This document shows, piece by piece, positions 40,806 to 50,215 of a DNA stretch of 64,000 nucleotides (its first letter is position 1; the number at the start of each line of letters is the position of its first letter). This stretch comes from Novosphingobium sp. RL4. Lineage in GTDB: Bacteria > Pseudomonadota > Alphaproteobacteria > Sphingomonadales > Sphingomonadaceae. Both the position numbers and the translations under genes were made by a program. Where the stretch lies: assembly GCF_035658495.1 (NCBI RefSeq), contig NZ_CP141944.1, positions 1,824,001 through 1,888,000 of the forward strand. Direction: 5' to 3'. The notes under the pieces are model-generated. The model was not told the origin of the DNA and made no database searches. It worked only from the letters and a program-made list of their open reading frames with translations.

Positions 40806-42005
40806 ATGAGCGCTTTCAAGACCCTTGATGACCTTGGTGACGTGACGGGGAAAGTTGCGCTCGTGCGCGTCGACCTCAACCTGCCGATGAACGACGGCGT
40901 CGTCACCGATGATACCCGCATTCGCGCCGCTGTGCCGACAGTGCTGGAACTTGCCGAAAAGGGCGCCAAGGTTCTCCTGCTCGCTCACTTCGGCCGCCCC
41001 AAGGGCGACCGCGTGCCCAGCATGTCGCTGTCGATGGTGGTCGGCGCGGTCGAGAAGGTGCTCGGCAAGGAAGTGATGTTCGTCCCCGAGATCGCCGGTG
41101 ACGTGGTCAAGCAGACCGTCGGCATCCTGCGCGCCGGCGACATTGCCATTCTCGAGAATACCCGTTTCTGGAAGGGCGAGGAGAAGAACGACCCTGAACT
41201 CGTCAAGGCGATTGCCGAGAACGCGGACTTCTACGTGAACGATGCCTTTTCCGCAGCGCACCGCGCCCATGCGACGACGGAGGGCCTTGCCCACGTCCTT
41301 CCTGCCTATGCGGGCCGCTCGATGCAGGCCGAACTGGAAGCGCTCGACAAGGCGCTGGGCAGCCCGGAAAAGCCGGTTGCGGCCGTGGTCGGCGGCGCCA
41401 AGGTTTCCTCGAAGCTCGACGTGCTCAAGCACCTCGTCACGCAGGTCGATCACCTGATCATCGGTGGCGGCATGGCCAATACCTTCCTCGCCGCCAAGGG
41501 CGTGGACGTGGGCAAGTCGCTTTGCGAACATGACCTGACCGGCACTGCGACCGAGATCCTCGACGTGGCCGACAAGTCGGGCTGCACTGTCCATCTGCCT
41601 TACGAAGTGGTGGTCTCGAAGGAATTCGCCGCCAATCCGCCCAGCCTGCGCACCTGCAATGTCCACGAAGTGGCTGCTGACGAGATGATTCTCGACGTTG
41701 GCCCGCTCGCGGTGGAGGCGCTGGGGGACGTGCTCAAGACCTGCCGCACGCTCGTATGGAACGGCCCGCTCGGCGCATTCGAGACGGTTCCGTTCGATGC
41801 CGCTACCGTGGCTCTGGCCAGAACTGCGGCTGCGCTGACCCGCGAAGGTTCGCTGGTTTCGGTCGCGGGCGGCGGCGATACTGTCGCGGCACTGCATCAC
41901 GCAGGCGTGGCGGACGATTTTTCGTACATTTCGACGGCAGGCGGTGCCTTTCTCGAATGGATGGAAGGCAAGGAACTTCCCGGCGTGGCCGCACTTTCGG
42001 CCTGA
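40806..42005 (+). CDS. pgk: Phosphoglycerate kinase
   Basis: 399 aa. Family marks: [29 protein letters not shown], the hinge [28 protein letters not shown], and nucleotide-binding GGGDTVAAL near the C-terminus. Transfers phosphate from 1,3-bisphosphoglycerate to ADP. Follows gap after a structured leader. Confidence 0.97.
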   Translation: MSAFKTLDDLGDVTGKVALVRVDLNLPMNDGVVTDDTRIRAAVPTVLELAEKGAKVLLLAHFGRPKGDRVPSMSLSMVVGAVEKVLGKEVMFVPEIAGDVVKQTVGILRAGDIAILENTRFWKGEEKNDPELVKAIAENADFYVNDAFSAAHRAHATTEGLAHVLPAYAGRSMQAELEALDKALGSPEKPVAAVVGGAKVSSKLDVLKHLVTQVDHLIIGGGMANTFLAAKGVDVGKSLCEHDLTGTATEILDVADKSGCTVHLPYEVVVSKEFAANPPSLRTCNVHEVAADEMILDVGPLAVEALGDVLKTCRTLVWNGPLGAFETVPFDAATVALARTAAALTREGSLVSVAGGGDTVAALHHAGVADDFSYISTAGGAFLEWMEGKELPGVAALSA

Positions 42006-42037
42006 GCCGCCGATCTGCTGGGGGAGGGGCGGCAAGC

Positions 42038-43144
42038 ATGAACAGATCGATGCCTGCCGCTCGTCCCGAACGGCAACTGCCCTGGCACGGCAGATATGTA
42101 ACGCTTGACGGCATGCGCGGGATCGCCGCGCTTGCCGTCGCGCTGTTTCATTTCAACATTTCCCAGGCGCCGCACGGGTATGTTGCGGTGGATTTCTTCT
42201 TCGCACTGTCCGGCTTCGTGCTCTGCACGAGCTACCTGTCTCGTTGGCAGGGCGGCATGGGTACCGGCGCTTTCATGGCGAAGCGCCTCGTGCGTCTCTA
42301 TCCGCTGTTCCTCGTCGGTGTGCTGCTGACGACCACGGTCGGCCTCGTGCGGCATCATACCGGCGGCGATACCTCGCTTAGCCTGCCGACGATCGCCATC
42401 AGCACGGCGTTGAACGCTCTGATGCTGCCATCGCCGCTGACAGGCACGCTGTTTCCGCTCAATGTCCCGGCATGGTCACTGTTCTATGAGCTCATCGCCA
42501 ATCTGGTGATGATCGTCGTGCTCTTCCGCCTTCCGCGGCTTCTGCTGCTGGTCGTCTGTCTGGCCTCGGCATGGTGGTTCGCCCCGGCGGTTCTTGAGAA
42601 CGGCTCGGGCAATATCGGCGCGATCTGGAGCGAATGGTCGGTAGCACTGGCGCGGACGCTCTACTCGTTCTGTGCCGGTATGCTCATCGCCCGGCTGCGC
42701 CAACCTGCACACCGCCCGGCGACTTTGGGGGGCATCGCCTGCCTCGCCGCGATTGCGGTCATGCTGCTGGCCGACCCCCGGTGGATCGCCGTAACCCATT
42801 ACGATCTGGCCTGCACGCTGCTGGTCTCACCGCTGCTTGTCTGGTTCGGATCGCGCGTGGAACCCTCGCGAAAGCTGGCACCTGCGGCCTGGTTCGTGGG
42901 AGAGGTATCCTTCGCGCTCTATGCCGTGCACTGGGCGTTGATCGAGCCGATGCGCTATTTCAAGGATGATCTGCACTACAACGAAGTGCTGATGGCCTTC
43001 GTGTTTCTCGGTGCCTGCCTGGCCGTCGCCTGGTTCTGCGTTCGCTGGATCGACGTGCCGGCACGCACTCTGCTGTCCGATATATTGCGCCGGCGGCGGC
43101 AAGCGCGCGTCTTCGTTGGAACGGATCATCCGGCCGATGGATAG
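42038..43144 (+). CDS. Acyltransferase 3 family membrane protein
   Basis: 368 aa with about ten hydrophobic segments. N-terminal LDGMRGIAALAVALFHF with the catalytic His, and YVAVDFFFALSGFVL are the classic acyltransferase-3 motifs (OafA/NodX-like). These O-acylate surface polysaccharides or lipids. Start has GGGAGGGG 8 bases upstream. Its placement inside the glycolytic run is probably incidental. In the context of the prophage fibre esterase, host surface acetylation could matter for phage adsorption, which is speculation. Confidence 0.85.
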   Translation: MNRSMPAARPERQLPWHGRYVTLDGMRGIAALAVALFHFNISQAPHGYVAVDFFFALSGFVLCTSYLSRWQGGMGTGAFMAKRLVRLYPLFLVGVLLTTTVGLVRHHTGGDTSLSLPTIAISTALNALMLPSPLTGTLFPLNVPAWSLFYELIANLVMIVVLFRLPRLLLLVVCLASAWWFAPAVLENGSGNIGAIWSEWSVALARTLYSFCAGMLIARLRQPAHRPATLGGIACLAAIAVMLLADPRWIAVTHYDLACTLLVSPLLVWFGSRVEPSRKLAPAAWFVGEVSFALYAVHWALIEPMRYFKDDLHYNEVLMAFVFLGACLAVAWFCVRWIDVPARTLLSDILRRRRQARVFVGTDHPADG

Positions 43145-43223
43145 CCTTTTGCCGCAGTTGCGAAACGGAGCTCCGGAGAATAAGCCCGTTTCAGGTTGCT
43201 GATACAACTTAGGAGGAGAAACC

Positions 43224-44135
43224 ATGGAATTTTCAGAGATGACGGCCAAAATGGCCGGCGGGAACGGTTTTATCGCCGCGCTCGACCAGAGCGGCGGTTC
43301 AACCCCGAAGGCCCTTGCGGGATACGGCATCGAGGAAGGCGCATGGTCTTCCGAGGAAGAGATGTTCGGCCTGATCCACCAGATGCGCGCGCGCATCATC
43401 GCTTCGCCTGCATTCACCGGAGACAAGGTGATCGGCGCGATCCTTTTCGAGCGGACCATGGATGGTGAAGTCACCGGCGTGCCCACTCCGCAGGCCCTGA
43501 TCGCCAAGGGCGTGGTGCCTTTCATCAAGATCGACAAGGGCCTTGAAGACGAAGCCAACGGCGTGCAGCTGATGAAGCCGATGCCGACGCTGGACGCGCT
43601 GCTCGCGCGTTCAAAGGCACTGGGCGTCTACGGCACCAAGGAACGTTCGGTGATCCAGTCGGCCAATGCCGAGGGTATCGCTGCCGTAGTGAAGCAGCAG
43701 TTCGAGATCGGTCAGCAGGTGCTCTCGCACGGCATGATGCCGATCATCGAGCCCGAAGTGAACATCAAGAGCGAGACCCGCGCCGAGTGTGACACGCTGC
43801 TCCTTGCCGAGATTCTCAAGAACCTCGATGCGTTGCCGGATGGCGTGCGCGTCATGCTCAAGCTCTCGCTGCCGATCGTTCCGGGTACTTTCGATCCGCT
43901 CGTCTCGCACCCCAAGGTGCTGCGCGTCGTTGCCCTGTCGGGTGGCTACAAGCGTCCCGAAGCCTGCGCCGAACTGGCGAAGAACAAGGGCATCATCGCC
44001 AGCTTCAGCCGTGCGCTGCTTGAAGACCTGCGCTCGCAGATGAGCGATGCAGAGTTCGATGCTGCGCTGGCCGATGCCATCGACGAGATCTTCAAGGGCT
44101 CGACCCAGAAGGTGGACGCAGCGGCGGCTGCCTGA
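43224..44135 (+). CDS. fba: Class I fructose-bisphosphate aldolase, bacterial type
   Basis: 303 aa. Contains AALDQSGGSTPKAL at the N-terminus, PFIKIDKGLEDEANG, PIIEPEVNIK and the Schiff-base Lys in VMLKLSLPI; no zinc ligands of the class II enzyme. Splits fructose 1,6-bisphosphate to triose phosphates. AGGAGG lies upstream of the ATG. Followed by a strong terminator. Confidence 0.93.
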   Translation: MEFSEMTAKMAGGNGFIAALDQSGGSTPKALAGYGIEEGAWSSEEEMFGLIHQMRARIIASPAFTGDKVIGAILFERTMDGEVTGVPTPQALIAKGVVPFIKIDKGLEDEANGVQLMKPMPTLDALLARSKALGVYGTKERSVIQSANAEGIAAVVKQQFEIGQQVLSHGMMPIIEPEVNIKSETRAECDTLLLAEILKNLDALPDGVRVMLKLSLPIVPGTFDPLVSHPKVLRVVALSGGYKRPEACAELAKNKGIIASFSRALLEDLRSQMSDAEFDAALADAIDEIFKGSTQKVDAAAAA

Positions 44136-44161
44136 TCCCGTCGCGGATTTCGCTTGAAGGG

Positions 44162-44190
44162 AAGGGCGGTGCCGAAAGGTGCCGCCCTTT
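44162..44190. terminator. Rho-independent terminator, probably bidirectional
   Basis: AAGGGCGG ... GAAA ... CCGCCCTTT forms a GC stem with a GAAA loop and flanking A and T runs, between fba and the convergent lipoprotein gene. Confidence 0.8.
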
Positions 44191-44210
44191 CTCGTTGACG
44201 CGTTCTTCTC

Positions 44211-44792
44211 TCAAAGTCCGCCCATGAAACGGAACCCGAACTGGTAGGCGAAGGGCGCTGGCCGGGTTCCGGCAACAGGGGCGGGGAGCGCGTCGAGAAG
44301 CTCCAGTTGTCCATCCGCGATCTGGATCGGCTGACCAAGGGTCATCTCCACTTCGCGAGGACCGGAGCCGAGATCGATGCGAACACGAACGCGCAGACGG
44401 CCGGCCCAGACGCACTGGGTGCCTACCGCGCAGCGACTGTCTTCCAGCAAGGCCAGCGGCGTCACCCTGGGCCCATCGACATGAATCGTCTCGCCGATAC
44501 GTGTATAGGCAAGCGGAGGGCCGCTATAGGAAGCCGGTGGAGGTGAGGGTTCCGGAGAGGGGGATGACGGGCCGCTTGGGGCAGGCCCACTCGGGACAAG
44601 GTCACCCGGCGCCGTGTCCTGCGGCGTATAGAAGGGCGGTTGATCCGGGCTTTCGGCAGGGGGTGCATAAGGCGAAGCTGGCGCGGGCGTAACGGATGGC
44701 GGCGCCGAACCCTCCGGAATGATGCGGCATCCGGCGATCCCGGTGGCCGCCAGGAGCAGCACAAGGGCGAGTGTCCGGGCGGGTCGTTTCAT
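44211..44792 (-). CDS. Proline-rich outer-surface lipoprotein
   Basis: 193 aa from MKRPARTLALVLLLAATGIA with lipobox IAGC. Residues 25-95 are Pro/Ser-rich and disordered; the C-terminal 100 residues form a beta domain (CAVGTQCVWAGRLRVRVRID, trimmed) with two Cys that may pair. The CVWAG motif and following strands occur in small secreted proteins of unknown function. Convergent with fba. Confidence 0.75.
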   Translation of the reverse strand: MKRPARTLALVLLLAATGIAGCRIIPEGSAPPSVTPAPASPYAPPAESPDQPPFYTPQDTAPGDLVPSGPAPSGPSSPSPEPSPPPASYSGPPLAYTRIGETIHVDGPRVTPLALLEDSRCAVGTQCVWAGRLRVRVRIDLGSGPREVEMTLGQPIQIADGQLELLDALPAPVAGTRPAPFAYQFGFRFMGGL

Positions 44793-44915
44793 GTTCCTCC
44801 CCTTGGCGTGAACGGATGTCCGGTTCATAATTTGCCGCAGGCGAGACTAGCGGCGCGGGCTGAACCTCTCCCGAACGAATGCGCTTTTCGCGGAGGCGCG
44901 GGAGCGTTAGTGTTT

Positions 44916-45485
44916 ATGCCGATAGACGGGACGGCAATGAAATTCTCCCAATATTGGTCTGCTATCAACGGGCCGATCAAGATCTGGCTCGCTTGCATAG
45001 TGGTGGTGTTCGTCGCACCATCCCTGTTGCCGCCTGCCGTTATCAGGCTGGTGGTGCCGCCCATCTTTTGTGCGTTGGTGGCGACCTTGCTGATCGCGTG
45101 GCTGCGTCCCCGATACGATCCCATGTTGCGACGGGCAATGGCGCTGCTCCTGGGCGAAACGGCCTGGCTCCTGATGGAGGCGGATGCGCTGCCTGCGGCC
45201 ATGCTGGTCGATGTTCTCGCCGGTTTCCTGCTGCCGTTACTTCTCCTCTGGCGGCCCTCGCGGGTTCTGGTGGCGATCATGGCCGGGGGCGTCAGCGTCG
45301 CGGCTGCCAAGGCGATGTACCTGGCTTCGACCGCGCCGGGCTGGAATACCGATACTGCGGCCGACGCCCTGCACGCGGTGATGAGGTTGACTATCCTCCT
45401 GTTCGCGGCAGGAGCGCTGGGTAGGGTGAACCGCGAACGCGACGACGCGCGCTTTGAAGAGGAACTCTTTTCCTCGGCCCCATGA
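44916..45485 (+). CDS. Multi-pass membrane protein (189 aa)
   Basis: About five hydrophobic helices (IWLACIVVVFVAPSLLPPAV, IFCALVATLLIAWL and others), short charged C-terminus. Start at ATG 44916 or 44937. Divergent from the lipoprotein gene and 18 bases before thiE, so likely co-transcribed. No family recognised. Confidence 0.65.
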   Translation: MPIDGTAMKFSQYWSAINGPIKIWLACIVVVFVAPSLLPPAVIRLVVPPIFCALVATLLIAWLRPRYDPMLRRAMALLLGETAWLLMEADALPAAMLVDVLAGFLLPLLLLWRPSRVLVAIMAGGVSVAAAKAMYLASTAPGWNTDTAADALHAVMRLTILLFAAGALGRVNRERDDARFEEELFSSAP

Positions 45486-45503
45486 AAGGCTAGGTGCGCG
45501 CAT

Positions 45504-46151
45504 ATGGAAGACATCGAACGCGAACCGACACAGCTTTACCTGATCTCGCCGCTGGACGTGGGCGGCACGTTCCCCGAACGGCTTGCCCGCGCACTCGATG
45601 CCGCGCCTGTCGCGGCGTTCCAGTTCCGGGTCAAGGACGTGGACCAGCACGAGGCTGCGCGTCTTGCAGAGCCCCTGCAGAAGATTTGCGCAGAGCGGGA
45701 GGTCGCCTTCATCGTCAACGATTCGATCAGCCTCGCCAAGCGGCTTGGAGCCGACGGCGTGCATATCGGTCAGGAAGACGGGACAGTGGAAGAGGCGCGC
45801 AATGCGCTTGGCCGCGATGCGCAGATCGGCGTGACCTGCCATGACAGCCGCCACCTCGCGATGGATGCTGGCGAAGAAGGCGCGGATTACGTGGCGTTCG
45901 GAGCATTCTTCCCGACCACTACCAAGCAGGTGAAGCATACTGCTGGGCTCGATCTGCTCGAATGGTGGCAGGGAATCTTCGAAATTCCCTGTGTGGCGAT
46001 CGGCGGGATCACGCCGGAGAACTGCGGGCCGCTGGTGAAGGCAGGCGCTGACTTCCTCGCGGTTTCGGGCGCGGTCTGGAACGGAGACGAAGTGGCGGCA
46101 GTAAAGGCTTTTCACGAAGCCATGGCTGCGGCGATGAAAGCCGAAGGCTGA
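45504..46151 (+). CDS. thiE: Thiamine-phosphate synthase
   Basis: 215 aa TIM barrel. QFRVKDVDQHE near the N-terminus, FIVNDSISLAKRLGADGVHIGQED (family core, given as positions about 72-95), VGVTCHD-like GVTCHDSRHL and PCVAIGGITPENC are ThiE marks. The phosphate-binding G-A-F-F-P-T segment is present. Joins HMP-PP and thiazole phosphate to thiamine phosphate. The K in QFRVK differs slightly from the common QYR-K pattern. Confidence 0.85.
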   Translation: MEDIEREPTQLYLISPLDVGGTFPERLARALDAAPVAAFQFRVKDVDQHEAARLAEPLQKICAEREVAFIVNDSISLAKRLGADGVHIGQEDGTVEEARNALGRDAQIGVTCHDSRHLAMDAGEEGADYVAFGAFFPTTTKQVKHTAGLDLLEWWQGIFEIPCVAIGGITPENCGPLVKAGADFLAVSGAVWNGDEVAAVKAFHEAMAAAMKAEG

Positions 46152-46158
46152 GGGATCA

Positions 46159-46183
46159 GGGCAGGGGCCGGTTCCCTGCCCTT
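46159..46183. terminator. Hairpin terminator after thiE
   Basis: GGGCAGGG (46159-46166) with CCCTGCCC (46174-46181) and a short TT. It lies between thiE and the convergent oxidoreductase gene. Confidence 0.6.
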
Positions 46184-46219
46184 AACAGTGCTGGTGGAAG
46201 CGTGCTGGCGGCGATTTAA

Positions 46220-47140
46220 TTAAAAATCAATCTTCGCAATAACTTCCTCGCCGAACTTCAGTGCGATGTCGCAATATTGGGCGCGTGTTTCGGCGTGGAT
46301 CGTCGCACCGGAGCCATGGACTCCGAGCGACTTGAGGTTGGCATAGTGATCGAGCGCTTCCTGTGCGCTCCAACCATCCTTCACAGCGTAAGTCGATGAG
46401 GCGATGACTTTGGGGGGCTCGGCACGGCCGACTTTTCCGCAGTGATCCGCCATGTATCCGATCGCGGCGAGGATATCGTCGTCTCCTTCGAGATTGGCGG
46501 TGCGCGCAGTGTCGGTAACGCTCTTGGGTACGAAGAACGGGTGCCAGGCGTCACCCAGTTCGACCGCGCGGCGCAGGGCCCGCTTCGAGTTGCCGCCGAC
46601 CAGCAGGGGCGGGTGCGGTGTCTGTGCAGGCGTGGGCAACATGCGGTTGCCGAGCGCGGTATAGCCGGTGCCCTCGAACGTGAAATCCTCGCCGGTCCAG
46701 GCCAATTTCATCGCATTGATATATTCGTCCATGAGGTCGTTGCGGGTATCGAAATCCACGCCGAGCGCCTTGTACTCAGCCTTCATGTAGCCCGCGCCGA
46801 GGCCAAGGATCACGCGCCCATTCGTGAAGTGGTCAAGCGATGACACGGCCCGGGCGGTGAGAAACGGATTGCGATAGGGCAGGACCAGGATGTTGGTCTG
46901 GAGGCGCAGTTTCGTCGTCGAGGCACCCAGCATCGAGAGCAGGACGAACGGGTCCTGCGCATAGTGCCCTCCGGCATCGAGCCAGCGCGCTGAGGGCGCC
47001 GGGTGATCGGTGACGGTGCCGGCGTAGAAGCCCGCCGCTTCGACGGTGCGGGCGATTTCCTGGAGCGCGTCAAGGGTGCCGAATTCCTCCGGGCGATCGA
47101 TATGGTCGAACGGAAGGCTGGTGCTTAATGTGAAGGTCAT
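46220..47140 (-). CDS. Luciferase-like F420-dependent oxidoreductase
   Basis: 306 aa from MTFTLSTSLPFDHIDRPEEF. Bacterial-luciferase TIM barrel with TDHPAPSARW, LVLPYRNPFLTARAVSSLDH and NGRVILGLGAGYMKAEYKAL; this pattern belongs to the TIGR03619-type deazaflavin group rather than FMN monooxygenases. Encoded at the end of the leftward arm of the F420 island, so F420 is the likely cofactor. Substrate unknown. A long upstream extension in frame is noncoding. Confidence 0.8.
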   Translation of the reverse strand: MTFTLSTSLPFDHIDRPEEFGTLDALQEIARTVEAAGFYAGTVTDHPAPSARWLDAGGHYAQDPFVLLSMLGASTTKLRLQTNILVLPYRNPFLTARAVSSLDHFTNGRVILGLGAGYMKAEYKALGVDFDTRNDLMDEYINAMKLAWTGEDFTFEGTGYTALGNRMLPTPAQTPHPPLLVGGNSKRALRRAVELGDAWHPFFVPKSVTDTARTANLEGDDDILAAIGYMADHCGKVGRAEPPKVIASSTYAVKDGWSAQEALDHYANLKSLGVHGSGATIHAETRAQYCDIALKFGEEVIAKIDF

Positions 47141-47195
47141 GCCGGAAGTTCTTTCAATCGTTGGATTTCTCGCAGTGGATTTCAGGCGATGAGTT

Positions 47196-48053
47196 TCAGG
47201 GATTCGGTTCGGGGGGAAGAACCCAGGTATCGTCGCGGTTGCGCACCCAGCCTCCCGAGGCCCAGGTTCCGCCGTCCACCGGAATGATCGTGCCGGTGAC
47301 GTAGCTTGCCATCTGTGAGGCGAGGAACACCGCCACGCGGCCGCACTCTTCGTCGATCCCGGCACGGCCGAGCGGGATGCGGCGGCGGATCACGTCTTCC
47401 TGTTCCGCGCTGGGCCTGGGCCAGATGGCTTCATCTACGGGGCCGGTGAACTGTCCGCGCGTACCGGGTGTTACCGTGTAATCGGGCGCTATGGCGTTCA
47501 CCCGGATGCCGTGTTCGGCGAATTCCAGTGCCAGCGTGCGCGTCAGGTTGTTCACGCCGGCCTTGCAGGCGGCATAGACCGCGTAGCCCGGTGCTGCGCG
47601 GGCCGCCTCGATACTGGTGACGTTGATGATGGAACCACCCCGCTCGCCCGCAATCATGACTGGCAGTGCAGCCTGCGTGGCGGCGAGGTTGGAAACAAGG
47701 TTGAGATCGATGTGGCGCCGCCAGTTCTTCTCGGCGAGATTGAGAAAGCCCCGGCGCGTTACGCCGCCTGCGTTGTTCACCAGCACATCGAGGCGCCCGA
47801 ACTTCTCGGCAGCGGCGGCAATGGCGTGTTGCAGGGCCTCCACGTCCATCACGTTTCCGGGGATGCACAGCGCCTTGCGGCCGCGCGCCTCGATCATATC
47901 GGTGAGTTGTTCGCAGCGTTCAGGCACCGCCTCGATCAAGGCGACATCGGCGCCCATGTCCGCCATGTTCAGTGCGATCGACCTGCCGATCCCGCCTCCG
48001 CCGCCGGTAACAAACACAACTTGTCCCGTAAGGTCGATGATGCCGGCGTCCAC
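47196..48053 (-). CDS. Short-chain dehydrogenase/reductase
   Basis: 285 aa from a GTG with GGGAG eight bases upstream. TGGGGGIGRSIAL cofactor motif, NNAGG, and catalytic Ser with YAVYAACKAG (Tyr-x3-Lys). Acidic residue pattern after the second strand (LIEAVPERCEQ) favours NAD. Lies between the luciferase-like gene and cofC in the same orientation, so it may act on the same substrate chain. Confidence 0.85.
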   Translation of the reverse strand: MDAGIIDLTGQVVFVTGGGGGIGRSIALNMADMGADVALIEAVPERCEQLTDMIEARGRKALCIPGNVMDVEALQHAIAAAAEKFGRLDVLVNNAGGVTRRGFLNLAEKNWRRHIDLNLVSNLAATQAALPVMIAGERGGSIINVTSIEAARAAPGYAVYAACKAGVNNLTRTLALEFAEHGIRVNAIAPDYTVTPGTRGQFTGPVDEAIWPRPSAEQEDVIRRRIPLGRAGIDEECGRVAVFLASQMASYVTGTIIPVDGGTWASGGWVRNRDDTWVLPPEPNP

Positions 48054-48067
48054 ACCCGTTCTCCCGC

Positions 48068-48703
48068 TTATGCCAGCCGTCTTCGGCCTTTGGCGATGGG
48101 CTGCCGCAATAAGGATACGGCGCTCAACAGATGTTCAGCATCTGGCAGATCGGCGGGCTCGTCTATATCTTTTTCCAGCCCGCCGGAGAGGATCGTCTCC
48201 ACGGTCAGTCCAAGTTTTTTCGTTTCATCGCAGTGCCTTGAGTAGCTTTCTTCACCGAAGGAGAAAGGAAACCATATGGTTTCGGGCAACGTCAGCGAGA
48301 GAGCGTTGGTCCCCGTACCATGCCGATCGGGCGCCACGCCGACTACACCTGCGGGCAGGCTCGCGAGCCGGTCGATGTCAGCGGTCGTCAGGCAGGGAAG
48401 ATCTGCGGGAAGCACCACGACGCGGTCCGGGCCGGTCGTGGCGATCGCACCAAGCGCCGATCCCAGCGCCCGGTTCAGGTCGGATCCGGAGTCAGGCAAC
48501 CTTACAAGGCCCTTGCCAAGACCGGGACGGGACGGCCCCAATATGCAGATCCGGTCGATTGCCGCGCAGGCGCGTGCGGTTGCCAGGACATGGCGGAACA
48601 TCGCGCAGACGAGGGCTTCGCGCTCATCCGGAGCAAGTGCCCGGGCCAGCCTCGTCTTGCCGAGGCCCGGCGCCTTGACCGGGATGAGCGCCCAGCAGCT
48701 CAC
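48068..48703 (-). CDS. cofC: CofC, phospholactate/phosphoglycerate guanylyltransferase
   Basis: 211 aa. GTG at 48703 overlaps the stop of the F420 reductase gene (GTGA). The nucleotidyltransferase start ALIPVKAPGLGKTRLARAL, the metal-binding VVLPADLPCLTTADID and DRHGTGTNALSL match CofC/FbiD. It activates 2-phospholactate, PEP or 3-phosphoglycerate with GTP for transfer to Fo. Which substrate cannot be told from the sequence by eye; the absence of an FbiB reductase domain nearby argues against the PEP route. Confidence 0.85.
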   Translation of the reverse strand: MSCWALIPVKAPGLGKTRLARALAPDEREALVCAMFRHVLATARACAAIDRICILGPSRPGLGKGLVRLPDSGSDLNRALGSALGAIATTGPDRVVVLPADLPCLTTADIDRLASLPAGVVGVAPDRHGTGTNALSLTLPETIWFPFSFGEESYSRHCDETKKLGLTVETILSGGLEKDIDEPADLPDAEHLLSAVSLLRQPIAKGRRRLA

Positions 48704-49350
48704 GGGACCAGCGGAGCCTGGGCAAGGTTCGTGAAGCGTATGCCCGCCCCGTCTGCCTTGTAGGTCTTGTTCATGTAAATGAGGATCGAGGTCAGAGCCT
48801 CTGCCGCCGCCGAGTTGGCCAGCGCCCCGCCGGAGAGGCCCCGAATGCCCATTCCGGGGCACAGGCCGACCACGGTGTTGCGCGCCTCCACGTCATCGCT
48901 GAAGACCAGCACATCACAATCGATAGCGTGGTCGCTGTCGAGATGATGGGCCGACACATTGTGGAACGCCGTGACCAGCCTCGCATCCGGCCCGAGGTGT
49001 TCGCGCGCCTGCATGGCGGCGCTGCCTTCTGCGGGAAGCTGTACGCGCATGACCTTGGGCGGGACCAGCGGCACGGTCGTGTCGACAACCACGGCATTGC
49101 CGACCGCGTCGCGGATCTGGCGCAGGGTGTCGCCCTGCGAGGCATGGGGAACGGCCACGATCACCACGTCCTTGCCGCGCGCGGCCTCGACATTTTCAGC
49201 GTGGCCGGCGGCACCCAGTTCCCCGGCCGTCACCTGTGCCTTGTCTGCCGTGCGTGAACCGATGGTCACTTCGTGACCGGCCTGGACCAGCCTGCGGGCA
49301 ATGCCCTTGCCGAGAGCGCCGGTTCCGCCGATCACTGCGATCGCTGCCAT
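48700..49350 (-). CDS. npdG: F420H2:NADP oxidoreductase
   Basis: 216 aa. Rossmann start AAIAVIGGTGALGKGIARRL, with GSRTADKAQ (Ser-Arg typical of NADP preference), VAVPHASQGDTL, and C-terminal helix close to the archaeal/actinobacterial Fno. Reduces F420 with NADPH, supplying F420H2 for the luciferase-like enzyme. Divergent from cofE with a short promoter region between (49351-49432). Confidence 0.85.
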   Translation of the reverse strand: MAAIAVIGGTGALGKGIARRLVQAGHEVTIGSRTADKAQVTAGELGAAGHAENVEAARGKDVVIVAVPHASQGDTLRQIRDAVGNAVVVDTTVPLVPPKVMRVQLPAEGSAAMQAREHLGPDARLVTAFHNVSAHHLDSDHAIDCDVLVFSDDVEARNTVVGLCPGMGIRGLSGGALANSAAAEALTSILIYMNKTYKADGAGIRFTNLAQAPLVP

Positions 49351-49432
49351 TGATTATCTCTCCCGCGAATTCTTGTTCGTCATGATTGTGGTTTGCGGCG
49401 CTGCGGACGTAGACAGGCGTTCGGGAGGGCCA

Positions 49433-50215
49433 ATGAACAGAATTCCAGAACTGACCGTACGACCGCTGGCCGGAATGCCCATGTTCGCCGCCGGAATGTC
49501 GGTAGCGCAAGCGATTTGCTCTGCCATGGCCGCTTCCGGCGACGGGTTCCGTGACGGCGATATCTGCGTGGTGGCCCAGAAGATCGTCTCCAAGGCGGAG
49601 GGCCGCACGCGCGATCTGTCGCGCATTGCACCCGGTGCCGAGGCCGAGCGCCTTGCACGCGATACCGGCCGCGATGCGCCGATGATGCAGGCCATTCTGG
49701 ACGAGAGTTCGCACATCCTGCGAAGCAACCCCGCGGCCGTGATCGCTTGCCATCGCACCGGGCATGTCCTTGCCAATGCAGGCATCGACGCATCGAACGT
49801 GGAAGGGGGAGACGCCGGCCGGGTTCTGCTCTGGCCGCTGGACCCCGATGGCTCCGCACGAGCCTTGCGCAGCGCATTGCAGGCAGAGAATGGCGTCAGG
49901 ATCGGCGTGGTGATCGCGGATTCGATGGGCCGCGCCTGGCGGATCGGAACGCTGGGCACGGCGATCGGCTGCGCCGGGATAGCCGTGCTGGAAGACCGGC
50001 GGGGGCGGGCCACGGACCTTTATGGACGAACCTTGCAGGCAACGGTGATCGGTATTGCGGATTCGCTCGCCGCGATGGCTGGGCTGGCCATGGGCGAGGG
50101 TGACGAGGGCACGCCTGTCGCCCTTGTGCGCGGCGGCGCGCGCTGGGTGACGGACGAGGACGGGCCCGGTGCGGCGAGCGGGCTGAGACCCATGGAGCAG
50201 GACATGTTTCGATGA
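49433..50215 (+). CDS. cofE: CofE, F420-0:gamma-glutamyl ligase
   Basis: 260 aa with GGGAGGG upstream of ATG 49433. Motifs: DICVVAQKIVSKAEGR, GAEAERLARDTGRD, a GVVIADSMGRAWRIGTLGTA loop and AIGCAGIAVLEDRRGRATDL. Adds Glu residues to F420-0. Ends as CofE without the C-terminal FMN-reductase domain of actinobacterial FbiB. Start-stop overlap with cofD. Confidence 0.9.
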   Translation: MNRIPELTVRPLAGMPMFAAGMSVAQAICSAMAASGDGFRDGDICVVAQKIVSKAEGRTRDLSRIAPGAEAERLARDTGRDAPMMQAILDESSHILRSNPAAVIACHRTGHVLANAGIDASNVEGGDAGRVLLWPLDPDGSARALRSALQAENGVRIGVVIADSMGRAWRIGTLGTAIGCAGIAVLEDRRGRATDLYGRTLQATVIGIADSLAAMAGLAMGEGDEGTPVALVRGGARWVTDEDGPGAASGLRPMEQDMFR

